DNA of 18,618 nt from an uncultured Akkermansia sp. (GCA_904501915.1 CAJGCV010000038.1:1-18618); one strand, 5' to 3'; shown: positions 7,874 to 16,196, counted from the stretch's first letter. A program made the numbers and translations. Notes: generated from the sequence alone by a model not told the origin.

Positions 7874-7920
7874 AAGATGTATATAGAGAGTGTTTCAGCA
7901 GCCGCAGCTGCAGGACGGGG

Positions 7921-7950
7921 GTATTATGCCTGTTTCATGATGAAATGCAA
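7921..7950 (-). promoter_or_regulatory. adk: Candidate adk promoter with a palindrome in its spacer
   Basis: On the minus strand TTGCAT (7945-7950) and TAATAC (7921-7926) are 18 bp apart, giving a predicted leader of roughly 40 nt. The spacer is largely filled by the 13-bp palindrome TTTCATGATGAAA (7933-7945), which could be an operator or chance. No terminator for the preceding AMP-binding gene was found, so some read-through into adk is possible. Confidence 0.45.
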
Positions 7951-7958
7951 GCCTAAAA

Positions 7959-10130
7959 TCAGGACTGGAGGCAGAGAGCCTCCTCTGCCAGCAGCTTACA
8001 GCCGCGCAGATCGAGCTTACCGGTGGGCAGCACGGGTATGGATTCCACAGGCACCAGGTACTTGGGCGCCCAGAGTGTGGGCACGGCCATATCTGCCAGC
8101 ATGGTGCGAATGGAGGAGAGGATTTCCTTTTCCTCAGAGCTGCGCTGGTGCTGCGGCAATGCCGAAAGCAGCACCAGGGCCTCGCCCTTCTGCGGGTCGC
8201 TCACGCCGGCAATGGCAATCTGCACGGCATCTTCGGCGCTCAACCCGAAGCCCTTGGACAAAGCAAGCTCCACGCCTTCGTGCGGCACCATCTCGCCACC
8301 GATTTTGGAGAAACGGGAAAGACGCCCGCCCAGAGTAATGAAGCCGTTGAGATCCATCTGCCCGATATCGCCTGTCTTGAACCAGCCATTGTGGAAGATT
8401 TCGTTATTAAGCTCCGGGCGGCCTATGTAACCGCTGAACACATTGGCACCCTTGAACCATATCATGCCACGCTCCGTAAGGGGCAGTTCCCTGGTGTCAT
8501 CATCCACATCGGTAATGCGGATGGCAATACCGGGCAGCATGGCGCCCACACCGGGGCGCACCATACTGGGCACATAGAACTTTGTTTCAGGGGAAAGTTC
8601 CAGCGCGGGCATGTTGGCTGCCACCACAGGGGATGTCTCGGTCAGGCCGTACCCTTCCATCGGGTGTACACCGCACTTGTCGATGAACTCCTTCTCCAGG
8701 TCAGGCTGCAACTTTTCAGCCCCGAGCACAAAGTAGCGCACGCTGGCAAAGGTATCGGCCTCGGCGCGGCGCAGCATGGCACGGCCAAAGGTGGGCGTGG
8801 CGCAAACCAAGGTAAGTTTGTACTTCTGGATGAGTTCGTTAAGCGTGCGTGCATCCGTGGGGTTCGGGTAGGAACACACCATGCAGCCGGTGAGCATGGG
8901 CAGCATCATGTTCACAGTCATACCGAAGCTGTGGAAAATAGGCAAGCTGGCCAGGAAGCGGCAGTCGGTCAGATCCAGACGGCAGGCGCACTGCGCTACG
9001 TTAGCCATCACCATGCGGTGCGTGAGCACCACGCCCTTGGGTTCACCGCTGGAACCGGAGGTGAAGAGCACCACGGCTTCGTCTTCCATTTTGCGGGAAT
9101 CTGTCTTGTACATGGCACATATAGCCTTGGCGGGCAGTGTCTTGGCCATCAGCACATGCGATATGAGCTTGAACTTGGGAGTCTTCTGCAGCAAATCCTC
9201 CACGAGGATGAGCTGGTCTTCAGGCGGCCAGGGGAACTGCGGCAGTTTCTGCATGAACTTACGCGCCGTGATGAAGGTCTTGAGACCAGCCTGGCGCACC
9301 GTGCTTTCAAAAGCGGCAGCAGAGGTGGCATAGTTAATCATCACCGGGGAAATGCCAGCCAGCAGGCAGCTCAGCGTTGCAATAACACCGCCTGCACCGG
9401 GAGGCAGAATCACGCCGATGCGCTTATCATCACGCTTGGCCAGCATCTTGGCCACAGCCATGCTGACGCCCAGTGCCTTGAAGTGGGTCAGAGCACCGCC
9501 GGTCATGCCGTCCACAATCTCCACATTGGGATAGCGCTTCAATGCATGCACCAGATTGGTGGTCAGCGACGCATCCAGCAGAGGCTGGGCGGCAAAAAGC
9601 TCTGCGCTCTTTTCCAGCCACACCGCCATAAGGCGTTCACCTGTCTGCGGGCCGGATGCCAGTTTCGGAAGAATGCAGAATTCCTCATGACAATCAGGGT
9701 GTTCCACTTCACGGTACAGCGTCTGAATTGTGTTACCGTAAAATCCGAGGAACAGAGGAATAGGCGCAATGTGCAGACTACCCACATGGCGCAGGAAGGG
9801 TGAGGGCACGTCACTATACGTACCACGCCACTTGGCTACGCGTCCCGGCAGGAACACCACACTTTCGCCTTTATCCATACGGGCCAGAATCTGCTCTCGC
9901 ACGGCTCGCGGCGTTGTGTTGCGGAAGTTGAAATACTCTACAGATGCGCCCAGCTTCTGGAAGGCTTTCATGAGCGCATCATCGGGTGCAAAGGAGGGGT
10001 CCACCAGATAGCAGACCTTGCCGTCCAGCAGCTTATGCAGGGTCTTCCCGACCGCTACAGACATGCGGTTGGGCATGTAAAAGCCCGGCTTGGCGATATT
10101 TTCTTTTCCGTGTATGATAAGATCAGACAT
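7959..10130 (-). CDS. Aas-like AMP-binding acyl-activating enzyme with degenerate PlsC-type N-terminus
   Basis: The 723-residue protein belongs to the ANL superfamily, which adenylates carboxylic acids and transfers them to a thiol. Seen are LFTSGSSGEPKG (355-366, phosphate-binding), PIFHSFG (397-403), EGYGLTETSP (492-501), GWFKTGD (582-588), the hinge GRLSRFSKIGGEMV (602-615), and PTGKLD with catalytic Lys705. The IFHSFG and SKIGGEMV motifs match the acyl-ACP synthetase half of Aas, the lysophospholipid acyltransferase/acyl-ACP synthetase. Residues 10-135 resemble the PlsC half in layout, but the HX4D motif is absent (NRMSVAV where NHxSxxD is expected) and the FPEGR element reads FLPGR. A role in fatty-acid activation or phospholipid repair is likely; acyltransfer by its own N-terminus is doubtful. 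The gene starts 12 bp after the Sel1-repeat gene and is probably co-transcribed with it. Confidence 0.82.
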   Translation of the reverse strand: MSDLIIHGKENIAKPGFYMPNRMSVAVGKTLHKLLDGKVCYLVDPSFAPDDALMKAFQKLGASVEYFNFRNTTPRAVREQILARMDKGESVVFLPGRVAKWRGTYSDVPSPFLRHVGSLHIAPIPLFLGFYGNTIQTLYREVEHPDCHEEFCILPKLASGPQTGERLMAVWLEKSAELFAAQPLLDASLTTNLVHALKRYPNVEIVDGMTGGALTHFKALGVSMAVAKMLAKRDDKRIGVILPPGAGGVIATLSCLLAGISPVMINYATSAAAFESTVRQAGLKTFITARKFMQKLPQFPWPPEDQLILVEDLLQKTPKFKLISHVLMAKTLPAKAICAMYKTDSRKMEDEAVVLFTSGSSGEPKGVVLTHRMVMANVAQCACRLDLTDCRFLASLPIFHSFGMTVNMMLPMLTGCMVCSYPNPTDARTLNELIQKYKLTLVCATPTFGRAMLRRAEADTFASVRYFVLGAEKLQPDLEKEFIDKCGVHPMEGYGLTETSPVVAANMPALELSPETKFYVPSMVRPGVGAMLPGIAIRITDVDDDTRELPLTERGMIWFKGANVFSGYIGRPELNNEIFHNGWFKTGDIGQMDLNGFITLGGRLSRFSKIGGEMVPHEGVELALSKGFGLSAEDAVQIAIAGVSDPQKGEALVLLSALPQHQRSSEEKEILSSIRTMLADMAVPTLWAPKYLVPVESIPVLPTGKLDLRGCKLLAEEALCLQS

Positions 10131-10142
10131 AAAAATTCACAT

Positions 10143-10787
10143 TCAGCGTTTCAATTCATCGGCGGCAGGGGCAAAACCGGCTGCAGCAGCGGCTTCAAGC
10201 AAGCGGCGACCTTCTGCTTCATTCTTCTCCACCCCCAGTCCGCGGAGATAGCAGCATCCCAGCGTGAACTGTGCTTCCGGCAGTCCCTGGTCAGCTGCCG
10301 TGGTGCACCAGCGTACAAACTCCTGGCGGTTGATGGTCATTCCCTCCCCCAGCGCGTACAGACGCGCCAGATTGAACTGGGCCACGGCATCCCCTGCCTC
10401 TGCCCTGGGCAACAACGCCTCGGCCTCTGCGTTCAACGCAGGCAAAGGAGCAGGCTGAGGAGCGGGTTCGGCAGGGGCTGGTTCCGCAGGAGCAACGGGC
10501 GCCGGCGCCGGCGCTGTTTTGTCGGCAGAAGCGGGCTCGACCGCTGGTGTATTTTCTTCAACCACCTGGGCAGCGGGTTCCACTCCGGGCGTCTCAACAA
10601 CCAGGGGCGCAGCCTTTTCTGCAGGAATAAGATTGAGGATTGACTGCCTGGCCGACTCCCACACCGGCACAGCATGACGCTTCCAGCCCTGCACCGTTGC
10701 CTCGCGGGCAGGCGCATAACAACACACCACAGCAGACAGCGCCACTATCGCAATCAACAACACATATATCCAGATTTTCTTTTTCAT
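10143..10787 (-). CDS. Membrane-anchored Sel1-repeat protein
   Basis: The 214-residue protein starts at ATG 10787 (MKKKIWIY); the longer frame back to 10862 would cross the predicted promoter and lacks a sensible N-terminus. A single hydrophobic segment (about 5-23) is an uncleaved anchor or a signal peptide. A Pro/Ala-rich linker (60-118) follows, then two Sel1-like repeats (about 132-167 and 168-203) with the typical AQFNLARLYALGEG and AQFTLGCCYLRGLGV cores. Such helical repeats mediate protein-protein contacts, and the linker probably spans the periplasm. AAAGG lies about 10 nt before the start. The stop is 12 bp before the Aas-like gene, so the two form a likely operon. A scaffold role at the envelope is inference; no enzymatic motif is present. 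Confidence 0.85.
   Translation of the reverse strand: MKKKIWIYVLLIAIVALSAVVCCYAPAREATVQGWKRHAVPVWESARQSILNLIPAEKAAPLVVETPGVEPAAQVVEENTPAVEPASADKTAPAPAPVAPAEPAPAEPAPQPAPLPALNAEAEALLPRAEAGDAVAQFNLARLYALGEGMTINRQEFVRWCTTAADQGLPEAQFTLGCCYLRGLGVEKNEAEGRRLLEAAAAAGFAPAADELKR
10434..10610 (-). repeat. Pro/Ala-rich low-complexity linker coding region
   Basis: The Sel1-repeat gene here encodes imperfect PA, AP and AEPAP repeats (APAPAPVAPAEPAPAEPAP core), in GC-rich DNA with short direct repeats such as GCCGGCGCCGGCGC. The region could vary in length by slippage. Confidence 0.7.
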
Positions 10788-10807
10788 ATGAGAAAAACCT
10801 TTAGTAT

Positions 10808-10836
10808 ACTCTACACTTATTCTATTCTCTTGTAAA
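10808..10836 (-). promoter_or_regulatory. Candidate promoter of the Sel1-repeat/Aas-like unit
   Basis: On the minus strand TTTACA (10831-10836) is 17 bp from TAGAGT (10808-10813). The better -10 match TATACT (10803-10808) would need a 22-bp spacer. The sequence ATTTGCTTTACA (10831-10842) is identical to that at the promoter of the secreted-protein unit. No clear hairpin-plus-U-tract terminator for the ankyrin gene was found between 10837 and 10913. Confidence 0.5.
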
Positions 10837-10913
10837 GCAAATAGCACAGCATCAGGGGGCATGGGAGGAGTTTTTTCCTCAGCAACCCGCAGAGCGACAT
10901 TCGCAGCTTGTCA

Positions 10914-13900
10914 TCATTTCATTGCGTTCTGTATAAGTTCGGCGCAGGCTGCCTTCCGTTCCCTGGTCCTTTCGTTATCTGAAGCAGAAGGCTCCTTGAC
11001 AAGATCGTAGGCCGTACGGTTATGCGTATTTTTCGCATTCACCTTAATACCGGGAACGCGCAGCAGCAATTCCACCATGTCGATATGGTGACGAACGGCA
11101 GCATCCCCCAGCAACGAGTTGCCGTAGTAGTCATCTGCAGTGCTATTAGCATCTATACCAGGTATGCTCAACAGAGTCTGCACGGTTTCTGTCAGATTCA
11201 ACCGGACAGCCAGACGCAGCAACGAACAATAGTATGTTGCATCTTTCGCGGTGAAATCATACCCGCCATCAGCCAATTCCCGCAGAGTTTGCGTATCCTG
11301 GCGCAGAACCGCCTCCACTGCCTGCGGCAGGGACGATGTATCGCAGCGCTTGTCTGCCAACAGTACACGCAGGCAACGAGCGCATTGATTCCTCATGGTC
11401 CACTTCAGCATCTCCGGAAGTTTGCCTGTTTCAAACTGAGGGTGCGATATCACGGCACTGAGAAGTTCGGGGGCGTCATCCTCCAGAATTCGAGTCCAGG
11501 CGTACCAGGCTAATGCCTGGTATCCGCGTTTGGCAAACAGTTTCCTCAACGGCTCCTCATTGCCGGATCTGACATATTCTTCGATGACGGCATGATTGAC
11601 AACCGTTTTGTCATGCTTGATAATGAGATTGGCGCAATCCTCATGCCCATTTTTCACAGCAATGGCAAGAGGTGAACGCCGGTATCCATCAGATGGACCG
11701 ACGTTAGGATCAATGCCCTCAGAACCCATCAGTATGCGTACGCAATCCGCATATCCTCTTTCTGCCGCCTGATAAAGAAGTGGCGCATGATTTGAGAAGG
11801 TAGCATTCACATCTGCATGTTCACTTTTCAGCAAGGCCGCCAGACATCCGGGTTGATTGAGCTGCACTGCCAGGCAGGTCAGATTCCGAATCCGTTCCGG
11901 GTGTTTTCTGCCAGTTCCTTTGCCAATAAGGCGGCGTACCTTATCATCATCGCCGGTCAGAACCGCCAGGGTCAAGGCACTGTCGTCGGAGCCGAACCTG
12001 GCACCAGCCTCGTGCAATTGCACGCAGCAATCCGTATGAATCTCGCGCAGAGCCCAGTACATGGGAGTTTCACCTGCATTATTCTTTACGTGCACATTGA
12101 TACCGTCTGCATCAAGCAGCAATTTCATGCATTCAGCATACCCCTTGGCTGCAGCTTTATGCAAGGCTGTGTTGCCATCATTGTTTGCCTTGTTGACATC
12201 CACACCTTTCTGTTCCAGCAGCATCCTGACCGTATCGGGGCTATTGGCCGTTACAGCACAACGCAGCGGCGAAGCCCCCACACAGTTGGTGGCGTTAATA
12301 TCGAAAAGCTCACTGTCAAGCACCAGCTCCACAAGCTCAGCCTTACCTGAGCGGGCACACAGCAGCAGCAGATTGTTTGCATCTTCATCCTGGAATGACT
12401 TAATCTGCGTGCCGGCTTTTTTCATGATGAGCCTCACACCGTCAACATAATTCCCTGATACGGCATACTCGAGCAGAGAGCTTCTGTTCCGGAAATATCT
12501 ATGTCCATATTCTTTGGAAACCAGGCAGTCATCTACCGTACATTTTTTCAGGAGGAGCTCAAAAACATCTGTATTCTTCAAGTCAATGGCGGCAATCAGC
12601 GCAGCATGCATCATGTCACCCTGTGCGCTTCCGGCATTGATGAGTAATTCTGCAGCATCCGCAGCGCATTCATTAAGAGCCACCAGCAACGGAGTCTGAC
12701 CGGCATTATCCACTGCGTCAAGCTTGATTCCCTCATGTTCAATAAGTCGCGCCACAACCGCAGTCCTGTTTTTCAAGGCCGCAATATGAAGCGGCGTATA
12801 GCCTTCATAATCGGCCAGATTGACATCTATTCCATCATGATTCAGCAAAGCATTGACATTTTTCACCTTACCCTTGCGAGCAGCCAGTTGCAAAGCGGTT
12901 TTCTTCTTCCAGCCTGCGGCATAATTGACATCTATACCGTCCACCTCCAGCAGAAGAGAGACGCAATCATCCATACCATTGCGACAGGCTTCCTGCAAGG
13001 CTGAAGAAGCGCCACTACCACACGCATTCACATTAATACCGGGCGCCTGCAACAGTACCTTAAGGCACTTGGTACGGCCTTCGCCCGCGGCACAAGTCAA
13101 AGCACTCCAGCCTGCCTGATTCAAATGATTCACATTGATTTTACCGCTCTTGATAAGACATTCCAGGGTGACAGGATGCGCATGCTGCACCGCCAGGTGC
13201 AACAGGGAGTTACCCTGCTTGTCCTGAACATCCAGTTGGCATTTGCCACTCATAATAAGGGTTTGCACACAGTCAGGATCTCCATTCTGCACCGCCAGGT
13301 GAATGGGAGTCTGGTTCTGCGCATTGCGCCGATTTGCCTGTATGTTCCCATACTCCAGCAGCTTGGCAACGCAATCGGCATGGCCGTTCATGACCGCATA
13401 ATGCAATGCGGTGTTGCCTTTCGCATCCGCCATATTCGGATTCACATGTTCCTTTTGGAGCACTCTCCTGAGTATGTTTGTGTAACCCAATGCCGCAGCC
13501 AGGTGCAACGAAGTATGGCCTGAGTCCATCGGCACATCAGATTTTCCCATTCTGCGAATCAGGCGCTTTGCCGTAGTTTCATCACCAGTCACTATGGCAA
13601 GATGCAGGGCAGACCAGCCGGTATTGCTCCAGTCGGTGGCTTCTTTCAGCATCCTGGCGCATTCCCTGTGCCCACCAAGGGCAGCACAATGCAGCGCACT
13701 CCACCCGGCAGGATTGCTTTTCTGCACATTCACGCCAGCATTGATAAGATTCTTCAGCAGCGACTCATCGCCCTCCGTTGCGGCGCGGAATAATCCAACC
13801 TCTGCAAAATTGCTGGTGTAACCAGCGCGCTTCAACTGAGCCACGGGCGAGAAGTATTCAACCAGGCAACACAAACCGGCCACCAGAAGAAGAGCGCCGG

Positions 13901-15185
13901 AAGCCAGGCCGTACGGAAGGAACCGCGGCAATGTTCCAGCAGGGGCAGATTCAGCCAGCGCCTGTTGTTTTCTGCATTTTCTGAGCCGCCAGATACTGAA
14001 TCCGAGCACGAGCAGAGCCCCGATGAAAGCGGAAAGTGATACGATGCGCCAGATAACACCATTATCTCTCAATTCATCTGTTTCATATACAGCAACCGGC
14101 TCTTCCACCTGAATCAGCTGCATAGACGCAGCAGGCGCCCATTCAGACTTACAGCATATATGGTCAATATCCTCATTAATCCATCCCCACGTTCTGGCGG
14201 CCTGCACATCAGACCGCCCGACAGAGCGGGTCGAAAAACGAAAATCAGTATAAAAATCTGAAGGAATAACCTGTCCCATCAATCGAGCCAGTTCTTCTTC
14301 TGACTTTGAAGAGAAGTATATTGCGTAAGTTTTCCCTGCATCTAACGTCTGGCTGTTAAACTTGATTCTGGCGATTTTCTCGGATTGCACATTGACCCGA
14401 TTCGAGTAACCGAGAATTTTTTTAGTAAGGGCATCCACCAGCACTGCAGACATGGCAGGACTGTCAGTAAAGCGGTTACCCATGCGGATAGCTAAAGACT
14501 CAAGTTGCATTTTGGCAGGTTTCCGACCGTGGAGCCCCTGCAAGCGGATACGGGCATTCTTTTGAGCTGCAGACAGGCAGAATCGAAAGCCTTTGTAATT
14601 ACCATTATCTTTTCTATCCAGATTGTTGGTGGTAATAGCGCGGATTCTTCCTGAATCGTATGCGGCGTAGAACATGCTGCTCATTTGCGTATGCGCCTTA
14701 CCGCCATTCATATTACCGTTGTAGCTCTTCTTCTCAGGAGTTATGTCTGCCCCGGAAAGCGTCACCGTCTGCTTACCGTCGGCGCCTTTGTTCGTGACGG
14801 TATAGGTCTGACCCTGTTTCAGAGGAGTACGGAATGTAACACTATCCCCCGTATGGAATACATACTCTGATGCTCCGGAAATTTCGGGTCTGGCAGCAGA
14901 ACCCACATGATTCATGCAACCACGCCCAGCGGTGAGCGTGGCACCACCCGTAGCGGGATCGTATCGCAGAACAAAGCCGTTGGAAAATAAATTCTGAGAA
15001 CAGAACTCGCCATAGTAGACAGCCAGGACATCCTCCTTGTTCCGGGCGTCCAATGAGCCTTCCTTAACAGTGAAGCTGAAAGAAAAGTCTCCGGCAAAGA
15101 AATTACCTTTTGTCGGGACATCCAGCTCGTTGGCGGCCAGACAGACACCGACCAACGAGACAAGAGAGAACATCAATTTTTTCAT
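10914..15185 (-). CDS. Exported membrane protein with about 28 ankyrin repeats
   Basis: The 1423-residue protein starts with a signal peptide (MKKLMFSLVSLVGVCLAA). Residues 20-375 form an exported beta-rich region; the first half (FSFSFTVKEG..., ...TLSGAD) resembles LamG/concanavalin-like lectin domains, a tentative call. Two membrane spans follow (about 378-400 and 423-445) with a basic loop, WRLRKCRKQQ, between them. The rest (about 462-1395) is an ankyrin array of about 28 units, many with the G(N/W/Y)(T/S)(A/P)LH.A start and GI(D/N)VN end; repeats beyond about 1195 are degenerate. Ankyrin arrays bind proteins. The signal peptide plus two spans and the basic loop put both the lectin-like region and the array on the periplasmic side. 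The gene begins 24 bp after the peptide-transporter ATPase and may be read from the same transcript. It ends in two consecutive TGA codons. The function is unknown. Confidence 0.9.
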   Translation of the reverse strand: MKKLMFSLVSLVGVCLAANELDVPTKGNFFAGDFSFSFTVKEGSLDARNKEDVLAVYYGEFCSQNLFSNGFVLRYDPATGGATLTAGRGCMNHVGSAARPEISGASEYVFHTGDSVTFRTPLKQGQTYTVTNKGADGKQTVTLSGADITPEKKSYNGNMNGGKAHTQMSSMFYAAYDSGRIRAITTNNLDRKDNGNYKGFRFCLSAAQKNARIRLQGLHGRKPAKMQLESLAIRMGNRFTDSPAMSAVLVDALTKKILGYSNRVNVQSEKIARIKFNSQTLDAGKTYAIYFSSKSEEELARLMGQVIPSDFYTDFRFSTRSVGRSDVQAARTWGWINEDIDHICCKSEWAPAASMQLIQVEEPVAVYETDELRDNGVIWRIVSLSAFIGALLVLGFSIWRLRKCRKQQALAESAPAGTLPRFLPYGLASGALLLVAGLCCLVEYFSPVAQLKRAGYTSNFAEVGLFRAATEGDESLLKNLINAGVNVQKSNPAGWSALHCAALGGHRECARMLKEATDWSNTGWSALHLAIVTGDETTAKRLIRRMGKSDVPMDSGHTSLHLAAALGYTNILRRVLQKEHVNPNMADAKGNTALHYAVMNGHADCVAKLLEYGNIQANRRNAQNQTPIHLAVQNGDPDCVQTLIMSGKCQLDVQDKQGNSLLHLAVQHAHPVTLECLIKSGKINVNHLNQAGWSALTCAAGEGRTKCLKVLLQAPGINVNACGSGASSALQEACRNGMDDCVSLLLEVDGIDVNYAAGWKKKTALQLAARKGKVKNVNALLNHDGIDVNLADYEGYTPLHIAALKNRTAVVARLIEHEGIKLDAVDNAGQTPLLVALNECAADAAELLINAGSAQGDMMHAALIAAIDLKNTDVFELLLKKCTVDDCLVSKEYGHRYFRNRSSLLEYAVSGNYVDGVRLIMKKAGTQIKSFQDEDANNLLLLCARSGKAELVELVLDSELFDINATNCVGASPLRCAVTANSPDTVRMLLEQKGVDVNKANNDGNTALHKAAAKGYAECMKLLLDADGINVHVKNNAGETPMYWALREIHTDCCVQLHEAGARFGSDDSALTLAVLTGDDDKVRRLIGKGTGRKHPERIRNLTCLAVQLNQPGCLAALLKSEHADVNATFSNHAPLLYQAAERGYADCVRILMGSEGIDPNVGPSDGYRRSPLAIAVKNGHEDCANLIIKHDKTVVNHAVIEEYVRSGNEEPLRKLFAKRGYQALAWYAWTRILEDDAPELLSAVISHPQFETGKLPEMLKWTMRNQCARCLRVLLADKRCDTSSLPQAVEAVLRQDTQTLRELADGGYDFTAKDATYYCSLLRLAVRLNLTETVQTLLSIPGIDANSTADDYYGNSLLGDAAVRHHIDMVELLLRVPGIKVNAKNTHNRTAYDLVKEPSASDNERTRERKAACAELIQNAMK
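11001..13802 (-). repeat. Ankyrin repeat array (coding)
   Basis: About 28 units of roughly 33-35 codons lie in this stretch. Recognisable starts include GWSALHCAA, GHTSLHLAA, GNTALHYAV, GYTPLHIAA and GNTALHKAA. Units differ clearly in sequence, so this is an old, diverged array rather than a recent expansion. Confidence 0.88.
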
Positions 15186-15209
15186 AACGGTTCATTAAGA
15201 TAAGAGAAG

Positions 15210-16196
15210 TCAGCCGGAATATCCGGTGCAGCGCGGGCACGCCTCCACCCGGTGACCGGGGGCAATTTCCACCATGGGCGGGCGTTCTGTAAGCTCCTGC
15301 ACAGGGATTCCCATGCGCTGGCAGAAACGGCAGCCCTGCACGTGGTGGCGGATAGAGGGCACATGGCCGGGAATGGAAGGCAGCAGGGTTTTGCGTACAT
15401 ACTCACGGCGCGGCATGGCTGCCAGCAGTGCTTTGGTATAGGCGTGGCAGGGGTTGGCAAAGAGTTCTTCCACAGGAGCGCTTTCCACGATACGCCCCGC
15501 ATACATGACCAGCACGCGGTCGCAGTGCTGCGCTATGACGCCCAGGTCATGCGTTATCAGCAGCGAGGAAGCGCCCAGGTCTTCGTGCAGTTCACGCAGC
15601 AGGTCCAGAATCTGTTGCTGCACGGTCACATCCAGCGCAGTGGTGGGTTCATCTGCAATAATGAGCTCCGGGCGGCATGCCAGTGCCATGGCAATGACAA
15701 CACGCTGGCGCATACCACCGGAAAGAGACCCAGGATACTGGCTGGCGCAAAGAGCAGCGCTGGGAATCCTCACCCGGTTGAGGAGGTTGATAGCTTCAGT
15801 CCACGCGGCTTCTGCCGATAAACCACGGTGCAGCATGAGCGTTTCGGCTATCTGGTCACCTATGGTATGCACGGGATTAAGCGCGCTCATAGGCTCCTGG
15901 AAAATGAAACCGGCACGCCCGCCGCGCAAATCGCGCAAGCGGCGGTGAGACATAGTGAGCACATCTTCACCATCGAAGAGAATCTCACCGGACAAAATCT
16001 TACCTGTGGGCTGGGGAAGCAGGCGCACCAGGCTCATGGCGGTCACGCTTTTGCCGCAGCCGCTCTCACCCACAATACCCACGCATTTGCCGCGTGGCAC
16101 CACAAAGCTGATATCATCCACCGCGCGGGAGAGTCCGCGTTCGGATTCGAACGCAACGGTCAGATTCTTGACTTCCAACAAATTTTCAATACTCAT
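15210..16196 (-). CDS. Peptide ABC transporter ATPase (DppD/OppD or YejF N-half type)
   Basis: The 328-residue ATPase energises import across the inner membrane. It shows Walker A GESGCGKS (43-50), Q-loop Gln100 in FIFQEPMSALNP, signature LSGGMRQR (158-165), Walker B LIIADEPT (178-185) and switch His216. The C-terminal tail after about 245 is of the Oligo_HPY type and has four cysteines, 289, 292, 320 and 323 (two Cys-x2-Cys pairs), which could bind an Fe-S cluster as reported for DppD-type ATPases. Its ATG overlaps the upstream stop in ATGA, implying translational coupling to the binding protein. Classical YejF is a double-length fusion of two ATPase halves; this one is a single half and no second ATPase follows, the next gene being the ankyrin protein. 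The partner, if any, lies upstream or elsewhere. Confidence 0.93.
   Translation of the reverse strand: MSIENLLEVKNLTVAFESERGLSRAVDDISFVVPRGKCVGIVGESGCGKSVTAMSLVRLLPQPTGKILSGEILFDGEDVLTMSHRRLRDLRGGRAGFIFQEPMSALNPVHTIGDQIAETLMLHRGLSAEAAWTEAINLLNRVRIPSAALCASQYPGSLSGGMRQRVVIAMALACRPELIIADEPTTALDVTVQQQILDLLRELHEDLGASSLLITHDLGVIAQHCDRVLVMYAGRIVESAPVEELFANPCHAYTKALLAAMPRREYVRKTLLPSIPGHVPSIRHHVQGCRFCQRMGIPVQELTERPPMVEIAPGHRVEACPRCTGYSG

Noticed and set aside
7898..7911. A GCAGC/GCTGC hairpin in the adk leader, considered as a riboswitch or attenuator.
   Set aside because: A 5-bp stem alone is easily due to chance; no conserved riboswitch core or transcription terminator is present.
8148..9803. A 551-codon open frame on the + strand opposite the AMP-binding gene.
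   Set aside because: It is antisense to a gene with clear family motifs along its length. Its translation is His- and Gln-rich with no recognisable domain, as expected for a shadow frame in GC-rich coding DNA.
10788..10862. A 25-residue N-terminal extension of the Sel1-repeat protein.
   Set aside because: It would run through the predicted promoter and put a charged stretch before the MKKK membrane anchor; ATG 10787 with AAAGG upstream is better.
10872..10896. A GAGGA/TCCTC short hairpin after the ankyrin gene, considered as a terminator.
   Set aside because: The stem is only 5 bp and no T-run follows on the minus strand.
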